Shown here piece by piece: positions 33,996 through 43,622 of a stretch of DNA of 64,000 nt. The notes below the pieces were generated by a model. The model searched no databases, was not told the origin of the DNA, and saw only the letters and a program-made list of their open reading frames with translations. The stretch comes from Bradyrhizobium erythrophlei. GTDB lineage: Bacteria > Pseudomonadota > Alphaproteobacteria > Rhizobiales > Xanthobacteraceae. Numbering within the stretch: position 1 is the stretch's first letter; each line of letters begins with the position of its first letter. The DNA is taken from contig NZ_LT670849.1 in the NCBI RefSeq assembly GCF_900142985.1, positions 3,658,001-3,722,000 of the forward strand, read 5' to 3'. Both the position numbers and the translations under genes were made by a program.

Positions 33996-36620
33996 ATGTT
34001 AATCGCAGCGATCGTCGCCATCGTTGATTTTTGTGTGGAGCGCCGCTGGTGGCTGTTTGCTGCCGGGATTTTGTTAGTGACTGGCGCCGCCAGCTACGAC
34101 CTGGGACATTTCTCAATAACCACGAATACTGAAAGCTTGATCTCGCAGGATCTGCCATGGCATCAGCGCCAGGCTACCTTCTCGAAGGCATTTCCGAACA
34201 AGGGCATCTCGGTCGTGGTCAAGGCGGCGACCGCGGAGAACGCCGAACGAGCTACCGAAGCGCTCGAGCGTGAGCTTGCGAAGCGTCCGGACTTGTTTCG
34301 TTCAGTTTCCGCGCCGGGCGGTGGAGAGTTTTTCCAGCACAACGGTTTGCTTTACCAGCCTCTGACAGACATCAAGAGGTCGATCGGCGGATTGTCAGAG
34401 GCCCAAGTTCTCATCACCACACTCGCAACCGACCCGAGTTTGCGCGGAGCTATGAAGGCACTTTCGCTGGCCGCCGATGGCGTTCAGGGCGGAGAACTCA
34501 AGCTAGACGAACTCGTCTGGCCTCTTTCGCTCGCCGCCGGAACCCTGAACGATGTGCTTGCCGGCAAGCCGGCTACGTTTTCATGGCAGGAACTCGTCCG
34601 GGGATCGCGACCACAAGTCGAGCAGCTAAGGCACTTCATCGAAGTTCAGCCCGTTCTGAATTTTGCCGCATTGCAGCCCGGACGTGTGGCGACGGACGGA
34701 ATTCTGCGATCGGCTTCCGATCTGAAATTGGGTGAAAGGTTTGGAGCGACCGTCGAACTCACCGGCCCGGTCCCGATGAATGACGAACAATTCTCGGTCA
34801 TTCGGAAAAGTGCACTGCGAGATACCCTTGCTGCGTTGCTCGGTGCGCTGATTATCCTCTGGCTTGCCCTCCGCTCATGGAAGATCGTCACCGCTGTGTT
34901 TTTCAGCCTGATTGTTGGTCTCTCTGTTACGGCGGCGCTCGGCATTGCGCTGGTAGGAGCTTTTAATCTGATCTCGATTGCGTTCTTCGTCCTATTCGTG
35001 GGACTGGGAGTTGATTTCGGAATTCAGTTTAGCGTCCGATACCGATCCGAGCGCCACGAACATCAGGATTTGCGGGAGGCCCTCCGAAGCGCCGCCGGCA
35101 AGGTAGGCGGCCCACTCGCTCTGGCCGCGGCCGCGACGGCGGTAGCGTTTTTCTCGTTCCTGCCGACAAATTACAAAGGTCTCTTCGAACTCGGTCTGAT
35201 TGCGGGTTGCGGGATGTTGATTGCGTTTGCCTGCAGCCTCACCTTTGTCCCGGCAATGCTCGCCATCCTGAGGCCACCGGGAGAGCCGGTTTCCATGGGC
35301 TTCAGCAGCCTCGCGCCGCTCGATGACTTTCTGCAGCGACATCGTATTGTGGTGATTGCCGCCACTATCGGTGTGGTGTTGGCTTGCTCACCGCTGTTGC
35401 TCCACTTGCCGTTCGATTTCAATCCAATCAATTTGGAAAATCCGAATGCGCCATCTGTCGTCACCTATCGTGAACTGCAGGGAAATTCTGAAACCAGCGC
35501 GAGCGATGCCGAAGTCCTGGCACCAAATCTTGAAAATGCCGATGCCATCGCTCACCGTCTGGCGACACTGCCTGAGGTTTCTCGAGCGCTTACGCTCAGC
35601 AACTTCATTCCCGGCGATCAGGACGAAAAATTAGCCGCCATCCATTTTGCAGCGCCGCGGCTTAGCGCCGCTCTCGATGCTTCTCGGCAGCCCGCGCCAT
35701 CTGACCAGGACACGGTCGCAGCGATCCGGAAAACCGCCGCGGATCTTTCAAGGGTGACCGGCGTCAAGAAAGGGCCAGGCGCCGACGCGGCACGGCACGT
35801 CTCTGGTCTGCTGACGCGACTAGCGGAATCAGATGTGGTCATGCGGAATAAAGCCGAAGCGACGATTATTCCATCGCTTGTCTATGATCTTGTTCGGCTT
35901 CGCGACAGTCTCGAGCCGCGGGCGGTGACGATCAAGGCGCTACCTTCCGATCTGGTCCGCGACTGGATCTCGCCCGATGGGAAGGCCCGCGTTCAGATTT
36001 TGCCGAAGGGCGACCCAAACGACGACGATGTCTTGCGGAAATTTGCTACGTCCGTTTTGGCTGCCGAATCCTCGGCTACAGGTCCGGCAATAAGTCTGTA
36101 TGAATCCGGCAGAACGGTCATCGCTGCCTTTTTCGAAGCGGGCGGTATCGCACTGGCTGCCATCACCGTTCTCCTGTTCATCGCATTGCGGCGCGTCACC
36201 GACGTGCTGCTGACCTTGATACCCTTGCTGCTTGCCGGCGCCGTCACGCTTGAGGTCTGCGTTCTGACGGGTACCTCGATGAACTTTGCAAACATCATTG
36301 CGCTGCCACTTCTGCTCGGCGTCGGCGTCGCGTTCAAGATCTATTACATATTGGCCTGGCGCGCCGGGAATACTGGACTATTGCAGTCCAGCCTGACCCG
36401 GGCGGTAATCTTCAGTGCGATGACCAACGCGGTGGCATTTGGAAGCATGTGGTTATCGAGCTATCCGGGTTTGTCGAGCATGGGCAGGATGATGGCCTTA
36501 GCGCTGGTGTGTACGATGGCCGCGGCTGTGTTGTTTCAGCCGGTCTTGATGGGAAGGCCCCGTCAAGCCAGAACAGTCGCACCGCCCACGCCTCTGCCTA
36601 TCCCTGACGCAGCGGAGTGA
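33996..36620 (+). CDS. HpnN-like RND-superfamily membrane protein
   Basis: An 874-residue RND-type protein with the MMPL/HpnN layout: one N-terminal helix, a large periplasmic loop (TNTESLISQDLPWHQRQATFSKAFPNKGISVVV), then a five-helix sterol-sensing-like block (LLGALIILWLALRSWKIVTAVFF... VGLGVDFGIQFSVRYRSE), a second periplasmic loop and a second helix block (NIIALPLLLGVGVAFKIYYILAWR). HpnN proteins move hopanoids to the outer membrane in Rhodopseudomonas and Methylobacterium, but this copy is not in a hopanoid cluster; it follows an EmrBA pump. AAAGGAGG precedes the ATG. It could export a lipid or a compound handled by the neighbouring enzymes. Confidence 0.85.
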   Translation: MLIAAIVAIVDFCVERRWWLFAAGILLVTGAASYDLGHFSITTNTESLISQDLPWHQRQATFSKAFPNKGISVVVKAATAENAERATEALERELAKRPDLFRSVSAPGGGEFFQHNGLLYQPLTDIKRSIGGLSEAQVLITTLATDPSLRGAMKALSLAADGVQGGELKLDELVWPLSLAAGTLNDVLAGKPATFSWQELVRGSRPQVEQLRHFIEVQPVLNFAALQPGRVATDGILRSASDLKLGERFGATVELTGPVPMNDEQFSVIRKSALRDTLAALLGALIILWLALRSWKIVTAVFFSLIVGLSVTAALGIALVGAFNLISIAFFVLFVGLGVDFGIQFSVRYRSERHEHQDLREALRSAAGKVGGPLALAAAATAVAFFSFLPTNYKGLFELGLIAGCGMLIAFACSLTFVPAMLAILRPPGEPVSMGFSSLAPLDDFLQRHRIVVIAATIGVVLACSPLLLHLPFDFNPINLENPNAPSVVTYRELQGNSETSASDAEVLAPNLENADAIAHRLATLPEVSRALTLSNFIPGDQDEKLAAIHFAAPRLSAALDASRQPAPSDQDTVAAIRKTAADLSRVTGVKKGPGADAARHVSGLLTRLAESDVVMRNKAEATIIPSLVYDLVRLRDSLEPRAVTIKALPSDLVRDWISPDGKARVQILPKGDPNDDDVLRKFATSVLAAESSATGPAISLYESGRTVIAAFFEAGGIALAAITVLLFIALRRVTDVLLTLIPLLLAGAVTLEVCVLTGTSMNFANIIALPLLLGVGVAFKIYYILAWRAGNTGLLQSSLTRAVIFSAMTNAVAFGSMWLSSYPGLSSMGRMMALALVCTMAAAVLFQPVLMGRPRQARTVAPPTPLPIPDAAE

Positions 36621-36705
36621 TGCGCCGCTTCATCACAAGCCGCGTCAAATCCTGATTCCGAATTTCGAAGCCTCCAGCGTACTGAACCAACAAGCGAGTT
36701 CAAAC

Positions 36706-37155
36706 ATGAATACGATCAAGATGCAAAACGCCAGGATGGTTGAACGCCTCCGCCCGATACTTGCAGCGCCCGTTCTGCGATGGGTCGCTCTGCTGGGCCT
36801 GTGCGCGGCGTATCTGCAGGGCGGCTTCGACAAGGCGGCGGATTTTTCCAGCGCCATTGCCGAGATGAATCATTTCGGACTGTCGCCGGCCGCACCGCTC
36901 GCCGTCGCGACGATCGCCATGGAGATTGTCGCGTCTATTCTGATTTTGACTGGGTTTTATCGATGGTTAGGCGCATTGGCGCTTGCGGGCTTCACCTTCT
37001 TTGCTACCTTCGTCGCTAACCGCTTTTGGGAAATGGCACCTCCGGAGCGCGTCTTGGCTGCCAATTCGTTCTTCGAACATCTTGGCCTCGTCGGGGGGTT
37101 CCTGCTTGTCGCCTGGTACGACTTGCGTGAACGCTGTCATGTGTCCGATCCGTAG
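36706..37155 (+). CDS. DoxX-family membrane protein
   Basis: A 149-residue four-helix protein of the DoxX/DoxD-like group. Signs: PVLRWVALLGLCAAYLQGGFDKAADFSSAIAEMNHFGLSPAAPLAVATIAMEIVASILILTGF, then GALALAGFTFFATFVANRFWEM and a C-terminal helix HLGLVGGFLLVAWYDLRER. The G-G-F-x-K-x-x-D and M-E-I-x-x-S motifs are usual for the family. DoxX proteins were linked to quinol oxidases and to oxidative-stress membrane complexes, which fits a region with a bd-type oxidase, though no direct role is shown. Its 3' end overlaps the next MFS gene by 17 bases. Confidence 0.85.
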   Translation: MNTIKMQNARMVERLRPILAAPVLRWVALLGLCAAYLQGGFDKAADFSSAIAEMNHFGLSPAAPLAVATIAMEIVASILILTGFYRWLGALALAGFTFFATFVANRFWEMAPPERVLAANSFFEHLGLVGGFLLVAWYDLRERCHVSDP

Positions 37156-38788
37156 CTTCGCCGTGACTGAGGGTACCAAAAGTATCGCCGGCGATCCGAT
37201 GCCGGGCCCGAGCGGGTTCGCGCCATTGCGTCAAACGACGTTCGCCGTGCTCTGGGTCGCGACGGTGTTGGGCAATACCGGCAGCTTCATGCGCGACGTC
37301 GCCAGTGCCTGGCTTGTCACCGATTTGTCGAGCGCGCCGGCGGCGGTCGCGATGATTCAGGCAGCGAGCACGATACCGGTATTCGTGCTCGCGATTCCGG
37401 CGGGCGTCCTTTCGGACGTTTTCGACCGGCGCAAGCTTCTGATTATCATGCAACTCGTGCTCGCGTCGGTCAGCGCAACGCTGATGCTGCTGTCCTATAC
37501 CGGCGCGTTGACGGTCGGCTTGCTTGTGGCGCTGACGTTCGTCGGCGGTGTCGGCGCAGCCCTTGCAAGCCCGACCTGGCAGTCGATTGTACCAGAGCTT
37601 GTCCCCAGGCAAGACCTGAAGAACGCAGTGGCGCTGAACTCGCTAGGTTTCAATATAGCGCGGTCGGTCGGACCGGCCGCGGGCGGCCTGCTGCTGGCCG
37701 TGCTGGGCGCCGCAGTCGCCTACAGTGCCGACGTCGTGAGTGATCTTGTCGTCGTCGCGGCTCTCGCGTGGTGGCGACGTGTGCCCAGCGCGGATGATGA
37801 ACTGTCGGAACACTTCCTCGGGGCGTTCAGGGCCGGACTTCGTTTCGTTCGCTCAAGCCGCGAATTGCATGTGGTACTGACGCATTCGGCGATATTCTTT
37901 GCTTTCTTAAGTGCCCTGTGGGCGCTCCTGCCGATTGTTGCCAGGCAAGTTCTCGGCGGCAACGCCGGATTCTACGGCATCCTTCTCGGTGCGATCGGCG
38001 CGGGCGCTATCCTCGGTGCGCTGGTCCTGCCGCAACTCCGCCGCCGTTTCGACGCTGACGGCTTGTTGCTCGCTGCCGCGATCATTGCCGCCATCATCAT
38101 GGCGGTACTGGCTATTGCTCCGCCGCGATGGCTTGCCGTCGTGATCCTGCTTGGGCTGGGCGGAGCATGGATTGTCGCGCTGACGACGCTCAACGGCGCG
38201 GCGCAGGCGATCCTACCTAACTGGGTTCGCGGCCGGGGCCTTGCCGTCTATCTGATGATCGTCAATGGGGCCATGGCTGGCGGAAGCCTCGCATGGGGAA
38301 TAGCGGCCGGGGCCTTGAGCGTGCCGGCGACGCTCCTGGTCAGCGCTTGCGGGCTCTTCGTTGTTGCCTTCATTCTCCATCGCATCAAGCTGCCGGCAGG
38401 GGAAGCCGATCTGAAGCCGTCGAATTATTGGCCCGAACCCTTGACTGCCGATCCCGTCGAGCATGATCGCGGGCCGGTGCTCGTCCTGATCGAATATCGC
38501 ATCGCGAAGGACGACCGTTTGAAGTTTTTCGAGTGCTTGAAGCGGCTGTCGCAGACGCGCCGGCGTGACGGAGCCTACGGTTGGGGTATCACGGAAGATG
38601 CCGCGGATTCGGAGCGCATCGTGGAATGGTTCATGGTCGAGTCATGGGCGGAGCATCTACGCCAGCACCATCGCCTGTCGAATGCCGATGCGGATATTCA
38701 GCGGGAAGCAACGCAGTTTCACATCGGCCCAAATCCTCCAGTGGTGCGTCACTTCCTGGCGCTGGAGCTGGATGATATCGGCCGGTAA
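37139..38788 (+). CDS. EntS-type MFS exporter with C-terminal ABM-like domain
   Basis: A 549-residue protein. The first ~420 residues are the MFS_3/EntS-type exporter: ATVLGNTGSFMRDVASAWLVTDLSSAPAAVAMIQAASTIPVFVLAIPAGVLSDVFDRRKLLI (helices 1-3 and motif A DVFDRRK), repeated halves and 12 helices. The last ~110 residues (VLVLIEYRIAKDDRLKFFECLKRL...WGITEDAADSERIVEWFMVESWAEHLRQH) resemble an antibiotic-biosynthesis-monooxygenase/dimeric ferredoxin-like domain, common in this subgroup. It is the last gene of the co-directional run that starts at 22849. The start overlaps DoxX; ATG 37199 is an alternative. Confidence 0.88.
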   Translation: MCPIRSFAVTEGTKSIAGDPMPGPSGFAPLRQTTFAVLWVATVLGNTGSFMRDVASAWLVTDLSSAPAAVAMIQAASTIPVFVLAIPAGVLSDVFDRRKLLIIMQLVLASVSATLMLLSYTGALTVGLLVALTFVGGVGAALASPTWQSIVPELVPRQDLKNAVALNSLGFNIARSVGPAAGGLLLAVLGAAVAYSADVVSDLVVVAALAWWRRVPSADDELSEHFLGAFRAGLRFVRSSRELHVVLTHSAIFFAFLSALWALLPIVARQVLGGNAGFYGILLGAIGAGAILGALVLPQLRRRFDADGLLLAAAIIAAIIMAVLAIAPPRWLAVVILLGLGGAWIVALTTLNGAAQAILPNWVRGRGLAVYLMIVNGAMAGGSLAWGIAAGALSVPATLLVSACGLFVVAFILHRIKLPAGEADLKPSNYWPEPLTADPVEHDRGPVLVLIEYRIAKDDRLKFFECLKRLSQTRRRDGAYGWGITEDAADSERIVEWFMVESWAEHLRQHHRLSNADADIQREATQFHIGPNPPVVRHFLALELDDIGR

Positions 38789-38997
38789 CGGGAGGGCCAC
38801 AGGAAGGAGCCGCACCGCAAGCTTTTGCGTTTCGTCGAACAAGCCTCCCTTGCCGTTCGGAATTGCATCCGGGCGTTCTCGGGCCTTATATTCCCTGCGC
38901 CATCCGCACGTCGGCGTGCCTACAGGCGGTGTGAAAACCCACGTTAGCTGGCTCCGATCGGCAAATCCGCAAATGAAGGCGAACTCTCATCAATAAA

Positions 38998-39930
38998 TTA
39001 CCGAATGCGATCTTGAGCTTTGCGTAATGCTTCGATACTTTTTTTCAGACCTGTATGTTCATCATCAGACAGTGGCGGCTCGAGAATTTGCACGCAACCG
39101 CTTCTTCCAATGATGCTTGGCAGTGAGAGCGTTAATTCATACCTTGAATTGTAAGCACCAATTGGAACGACAGCGCGTTCGTCACGGAGCACGATTTCCG
39201 CGATCCTGGCGCAGACCATTCCTATTCCGTATTGGCTGGCCCCAATCCCCTCGATGATTGATATATTGGCGAAACGTACTTCATTCTCAATGGATGGTTG
39301 GATGTCATCCTGTTCCAGTCCGCATTGACCAAGCGCGTCTATTATCGGTACGCCGCCTACACGAGCACCTGACCAGTAAAAGATCTGAGACGTTCCGTGT
39401 TCGCCAAGGACTTGCGCTTCGATTTGGGCAGGTGCCACATTTAATCTTCGGCCCAGGTGAACCCGAAAGCGGAGACTGTCGAGCAAAGTCCCGGTGCTCA
39501 GCACACGGTCGTGCCCGGCAATGCGGCGAGTCAAATCGGCAAGCGGATCTGGAGGGTCGGTTACAACGAGAAGAACGGCATCCCAAGCGACCGCAACGAT
39601 CTTGGGGACCACATCACGGTAGACCGCGGTATTCTTGTCGAGAAGGCGTAACCGCCCCAGCGGATCATTGCGATCCGTGGCTCCTCCGGCTTTCTCATTG
39701 ACACCAGCCGTTATCATGATTAGTGCGGCATCGGCCAAATCCGAGTAGTCTCCGTCCCTTATTTTTGTGACGGAGGAAAGCGGGGCTCCATACCCCATGT
39801 CAGTGGCCATGCCTCTGGATCGATCACGGCTTCGATTGACTAGAACGATCTCGCTTGCGATGCCTCTCATCAGAGTAGCAAACGCACAAGCAGAACCGAC
39901 GGCTCCTGTTCCAATTATTCCGATCTTCAT
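38998..39930 (-). CDS. L-lactate/malate dehydrogenase-like protein
   Basis: A 310-residue NAD-dependent dehydrogenase of the LDH/MDH superfamily. GIIGTGAVGSACAFA is the dinucleotide site, STGTLLDSLRFRVHLGRRLNV includes the substrate Arg, and LGEHGTSQIFYWSGARV the catalytic His. Differences from textbook LDH are visible: the usual V-x-N-P-V-D segment is VTDPPDPLADL, and the active-site loop is replaced by AGGATDRNDPLGRLRLLDKN. This is a distinct, rhizobial-type subgroup. It probably reduces or oxidises a 2-oxo/2-hydroxy acid; true substrate may not be lactate. It is convergent with the MFS gene. No operon partner. Confidence 0.82.
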   Translation of the reverse strand: MKIGIIGTGAVGSACAFATLMRGIASEIVLVNRSRDRSRGMATDMGYGAPLSSVTKIRDGDYSDLADAALIMITAGVNEKAGGATDRNDPLGRLRLLDKNTAVYRDVVPKIVAVAWDAVLLVVTDPPDPLADLTRRIAGHDRVLSTGTLLDSLRFRVHLGRRLNVAPAQIEAQVLGEHGTSQIFYWSGARVGGVPIIDALGQCGLEQDDIQPSIENEVRFANISIIEGIGASQYGIGMVCARIAEIVLRDERAVVPIGAYNSRYELTLSLPSIIGRSGCVQILEPPLSDDEHTGLKKSIEALRKAQDRIR

Positions 39931-40040
39931 GATGCACCTGCATTTTCCTGTGTGATCAGAGCAAGCTTATGCCAGTCGGCGCGATGTCTCCTGATGTTTC
40001 GAATGTCGAGGCCGCGCGTGGGTGAAACCATGGAGGTGAG

Positions 40041-41159
40041 TCACGAAAGCTGGGCTCCCAATTCTCGCCCCGACGCAGCAATGGCGGCGCCCAACGGCGC
40101 TCGTTCGTTCCGGTACGACTGGAGGGCTTCTACCGCGGGCTTCGAAAGCAGATGCTTTCTGAGCGACATGGCGTCGCCGGCGGCCTTGGCGATGCCCATG
40201 CCGGCATGCGGCCGCACGACAAAGGCCGCATCGCCCGCAAGCGCGATCCTGCCGCTGACCATGTTTTCCGTCTCATAGTCGAAGATCCCTTGTACTAACG
40301 GTCGATCGGTCGCCTTGATCGCGTCGGCGAACGGACGCGGCAGAAGGCGCTCCGCGTCTTCAGTGAGAGCGGCGCGGGACCGATCCGATACCGCACCCGG
40401 GGGAAGAGAGTACGGATGGACATGGCCGTCTGAGTCGGTAAGTGCCGTGTCGCGTTCCACTGGTCCGGGAGCCGGGCGGTACCAGACCCAGTTATATCTT
40501 CTGGCTCCGACCTCAGTTTCCCCACGCGGTCCGGGAACAAGGAATCCGATCACGTGCGATCGGGGCATTCGGAAATAGGCGAAGCGCTCGAGGAGTTTCG
40601 CGGCGGCAGCGGCGGGTAATGAACGCTCCGGTAGCAGGCCGCGCCATCCGACGTAGCCGGCATAAGTGTTGGTTCCACGCGATCCGTCGACCGACGCCCG
40701 GACGACGGAGGCAATGCCATCTGCGCCGATGGCGAGATCGGCCATCTCGACGCCGCCGTCATCGAAGACGACGACGACTTGATCGCCGTCCTGGCGTACA
40801 CTATCGACCCTCCGACCGAGGACGTAAGATTTCGATACTCGGTTCCGGAACGTCCGGTAGAGGTAATCCCAGGGTATTTGCATCTGCGGGGGCATTTCGC
40901 TAACGACGGTAGATTCCACACGGTCGAACACGATGCGTTCACGGGCCACGACACCAACGCGCGCGACGTGCTCACACCCTGCGGCGCGAAGAACCGCGAA
41001 GGTGTCGCGCTTGCCGAGCAAGCCGGCTCCGCGACCCTCAAGCCCGTGCAGCGACCGTTCGTAGATCGCGATCTTGTGGCCGTCGCCGGCGAGCAGGGTC
41101 GCGGCGAATAACCCCGCGAGCGAACCGCCGACGATCGCTATCTGCACAGCATTTCCCAC
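40041..41159 (-). CDS. FAD-dependent aromatic hydroxylase (2,6-dihydroxypyridine 3-monooxygenase-like)
   Basis: A 372-residue group-A flavoprotein monooxygenase. Visible: FAD Rossmann motif VQIAIVGGSLAGLFAATLL, the DG motif DLAIGADGIASVVR, and the GD motif RIALAGDAAFVVRPHAGMGIAKAAGDAMSL. The middle part contains GETEVGARRYNWVWYRPAP, a sequence typical of 2,6-dihydroxypyridine 3-hydroxylase of nicotine and nicotinate degradation and of related N-heterocycle hydroxylases. It would use NAD(P)H and O2 to add a hydroxyl group. The polysaccharide-deacetylase-like gene lies 46 bases upstream in the same direction and may be cotranscribed. Substrate is inferred from family only. Confidence 0.8.
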   Translation of the reverse strand: MGNAVQIAIVGGSLAGLFAATLLAGDGHKIAIYERSLHGLEGRGAGLLGKRDTFAVLRAAGCEHVARVGVVARERIVFDRVESTVVSEMPPQMQIPWDYLYRTFRNRVSKSYVLGRRVDSVRQDGDQVVVVFDDGGVEMADLAIGADGIASVVRASVDGSRGTNTYAGYVGWRGLLPERSLPAAAAAKLLERFAYFRMPRSHVIGFLVPGPRGETEVGARRYNWVWYRPAPGPVERDTALTDSDGHVHPYSLPPGAVSDRSRAALTEDAERLLPRPFADAIKATDRPLVQGIFDYETENMVSGRIALAGDAAFVVRPHAGMGIAKAAGDAMSLRKHLLSKPAVEALQSYRNERAPLGAAIAASGRELGAQLS

Positions 41160-41205
41160 ATTGATAGCGATTTCGGCTGAAGCACCATTCGCAATCTCGA
41201 ATTCT

Positions 41206-42108
41206 CTAGCGCTGCTGGGCCTCGGTTGGGCCGGGAAGGCCGCTTTGGGAGGAGGGGCCGCGGTGCACTATCGGCGTGTCGTCGCGGTGCTCCAGTGCCC
41301 AGCGAGCGATCTCGTCCTTTCGAGCGAACCAGACGTCGCCCTTCGATTTGGCGTAGGTGAGAAAACGGTCGAGAGCGCGCACCCGTCCGGCGTGGCCGCT
41401 GATCCTGTCATGCAAGCTGATTACCATCATGCGCCGTCGCAAATTGCCTTCCTCGTAAAGTTGATCGAACTCGTCCTTTAGCGCTTGCTCGTAAGCAAGC
41501 GGATTCCATCCTTCGAATGGAAAGGAGACAATGTCGTTCAAGTGAAAGGTGTAAGGGACGGTCACGAAGTCGCCCCCCTTTAGCGGGATGACGAAAGGTT
41601 CGTCGCGGCTCGGCTCGTCGATTTGATAGAGAAAGCCCAATTCTTGGAGCGTTTCCAGGATATGGACTGAGTTACGCATCCAATAGGCGTTCCATCCAAT
41701 CGGTTGGGCACCTGTAACGAGGTAAATGGTTTCCACGCTGTCAGCAATGAACTTCTTCTCCTCTTCGCGCGAGAGTTGATAGCTGTTCTCCCAAGTTCGG
41801 CCGTGCGCGGCAGCCTCATGCCCTCTGCGGACGATCTCGCGGGCCACGTCTGGCGAGGTCTCGACGGCCCGTCCTATCATGAACGAGCTTAGCTTGATGC
41901 CGTGCTTGTCCATCAGATCGAGAACGCGTGGGATTCCCTCATAGTGCCCGTAAGCGAAAAACGCATTGGTGGGGAGATCAGGTACGCCGTCCTTGATCGC
42001 GTCAGGTATCACGCCGCCAGCGCCCGAGATGGGCTGCCCACCACCTTCGAACATCAATGATAGGCTAACCGCCAAGCGAGCGCCGTCAGGCCAATACGTC
42101 CGTGTCAT
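41206..42108 (-). CDS. PuuE-like polysaccharide-deacetylase-fold hydrolase
   Basis: A 300-residue NodB-fold protein. The first motif is SLSLMFEGGGQP where metal-dependent deacetylases have TFDDG; this Asp-free form is typical of PuuE, a metal-independent allantoinase-type enzyme, and of related C-N hydrolases. Other marks are SSFMIGRAVETSPDVAREIVRRGHEAAAHGRTWENSY, GWNAYWMRNSVHILETL and MVISLHDRISGHAGRVRALDRFL. So it likely hydrolyses an amide or cyclic ureide rather than a polysaccharide. ATG 42108 follows AAGGAGAGAAGG. With the FAD hydroxylase downstream it could form a two-step N-heterocycle-opening pathway. The longer frame to 42156 is less likely. Confidence 0.8.
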   Translation of the reverse strand: MTRTYWPDGARLAVSLSLMFEGGGQPISGAGGVIPDAIKDGVPDLPTNAFFAYGHYEGIPRVLDLMDKHGIKLSSFMIGRAVETSPDVAREIVRRGHEAAAHGRTWENSYQLSREEEKKFIADSVETIYLVTGAQPIGWNAYWMRNSVHILETLQELGFLYQIDEPSRDEPFVIPLKGGDFVTVPYTFHLNDIVSFPFEGWNPLAYEQALKDEFDQLYEEGNLRRRMMVISLHDRISGHAGRVRALDRFLTYAKSKGDVWFARKDEIARWALEHRDDTPIVHRGPSSQSGLPGPTEAQQR

Positions 42109-42542
42109 CCTTCTCTCCTTGCTTGGTTCACCTTGGCCGTTCGTGCTGGCGATCAACGAAAGTGCACCGCCGATCGCGAACGACGCGTGAATCCGAGCTT
42201 CGCTTCGCTCCTAATGCAGTTCACCGTATCGATATGCACTTCGCGCATGCCTATTCAGTAGTTGCGTGTGCGCCGGCAAACTGGTCGTTCGAGACCGCCA
42301 GTCCGAGCGCCGTGTGGTCTTTAGATTGCTCGCCATCTCGTGCGCGTCGGCTGCAAAACCGGCGATTGCGAAGGCTTGGGCCGCTCAATATTGTGCTCGC
42401 GTAGGTTCCTGCCTGCAGTTCTCCCCGCATAGTGCCATCGAGAATATCCTCCCGGGGCCAAGTTCGGCAGAAAGCGTTTCTGTCGCATTAGCTGAAATTG
42501 ACATGGCAGAACTCCGGTGTTCGCTACGCCGCGGGGTAGGTA
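42109..42542. other. intergenic region, no supported gene
   Basis: About 430 bases between the deacetylase-like gene start and the Old Yellow Enzyme stop. Short frames (for example 42266-42637, plus) overlap the known gene and have no domain. The promoter of the leftward deacetylase/hydroxylase pair should lie here but no clear elements were seen. Confidence 0.4.
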
Positions 42543-43622
42543 TCATTCGGCGGCGTCGGGATAATCCAGATAGCCTTCGGTGCCTTGGGTGTACCAAGTG
42601 GAAGTGTTTTCCTTGGCGAGCGGCAATCCGAGCTTGATCCGTCTCGGCAAGTCCGGATTCGCGATGAATGGGCGGCCGAACGCAATCGCATCCGCGTCAC
42701 CTGAGGCGACAGCAGACTCCGCCCTCGGCGAGGCATAGTCCGAATTCAGTACGAGACAACCACGGAAGACCTCCCGTATGAGTGGGGCGATCGGCGGTCG
42801 ATCGGCCTTGCCGAAGGTTCCGTTGAGTGTTGGCTCGCGAAGCTCAAGGAAGGCGATTTTCATTTTCGATAGGGCTGCTGCTGCTGCTGCAAACAGTTTT
42901 TCGGGTTCGCTATCGTTTACGCCTTGACTGTCGCCATTGGGTGAAAGTCTCACTCCCGTTCGTTCGGCACCGACGATTTCCGAGACCGCCGTGGTCACTT
43001 CTACGAGGAGGCGGATGCGGTTTTCGATCGACCCGCCGTACCGGTCGGTGCGGAAGTTCGTATTATTTCGCAGGAATTGATCGATGAGGTACCCGTTTGC
43101 TGCGTGGATCTCCACGCCGTCGAAGCCGGCTCGAAGTGCGTTGCGGGCTGCGGCTCGATAATTCTCGATGAGACCGGGAATTTCGTCGAGGGTGACAGCT
43201 CTCGCTTCGGTATAGCGACGCCTACCTTCGTAGGTGTGAGCGTACGATGGCGCCGTTGTGGCGGAAGCCGATATCGGAGCCGCTCCGTCGAGGAAGAGCG
43301 GATGAACCACTCTGCCCATATGCCAGAGTTGCGACAGGATTCGTCCTCCGGCACTGTGTACGGCTGAAACGATTGGCTTCCAGGTATTCACCTGCTCGTC
43401 GCTCCATATTCCCGGAGCATATGGCCATCCGAGACCTTGTCGGCTGATGCCTGTAGCTTCTGTGATAATGAGGCCGGCGGTCGCGCGCCGTTCGTAATAG
43501 TCGACCATGATCGGGGTAGGCACGTGATCGCGGGTCGAACGTCCTCGAGTCAGCGGCGCCATGAAAATCCGGTTCGGTGCCTCTATGGCGCCTACGCGGA
43601 TCGGATCAAAGAGAGATGCCAT
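42543..43622 (-). CDS. Old Yellow Enzyme family ene-reductase (NemA-like)
   Basis: A 359-residue FMN TIM-barrel enzyme. Characteristic sequences: NRIFMAPLTRGRSTRDHVPTPIMVDYYERRA, GGRILSQLWHMGRV, the substrate-binding FDGVEIHAANGYLIDQFLRNNTNFRTDRYGGSIENRIR (His-Ala-Ala-Asn motif and Tyr donor region), and IAFGRPFIANPDLPRRI. It reduces activated C=C bonds, and in relatives nitro groups, using NAD(P)H. Note that members act on quinones, maleimides, nitroesters and nitroaromatics. It stands alone between the deacetylase pair and the second efflux pair. Start at 43622 (MASLFDPI) follows an AGGAGA site. Confidence 0.93.
   Translation of the reverse strand: MASLFDPIRVGAIEAPNRIFMAPLTRGRSTRDHVPTPIMVDYYERRATAGLIITEATGISRQGLGWPYAPGIWSDEQVNTWKPIVSAVHSAGGRILSQLWHMGRVVHPLFLDGAAPISASATTAPSYAHTYEGRRRYTEARAVTLDEIPGLIENYRAAARNALRAGFDGVEIHAANGYLIDQFLRNNTNFRTDRYGGSIENRIRLLVEVTTAVSEIVGAERTGVRLSPNGDSQGVNDSEPEKLFAAAAAALSKMKIAFLELREPTLNGTFGKADRPPIAPLIREVFRGCLVLNSDYASPRAESAVASGDADAIAFGRPFIANPDLPRRIKLGLPLAKENTSTWYTQGTEGYLDYPDAAE

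Noticed and set aside
33996..36620. Calling the RND protein hpnN
   Set aside because: Layout fits HpnN, but no hopanoid biosynthesis genes are near, so the symbol would overstate function.
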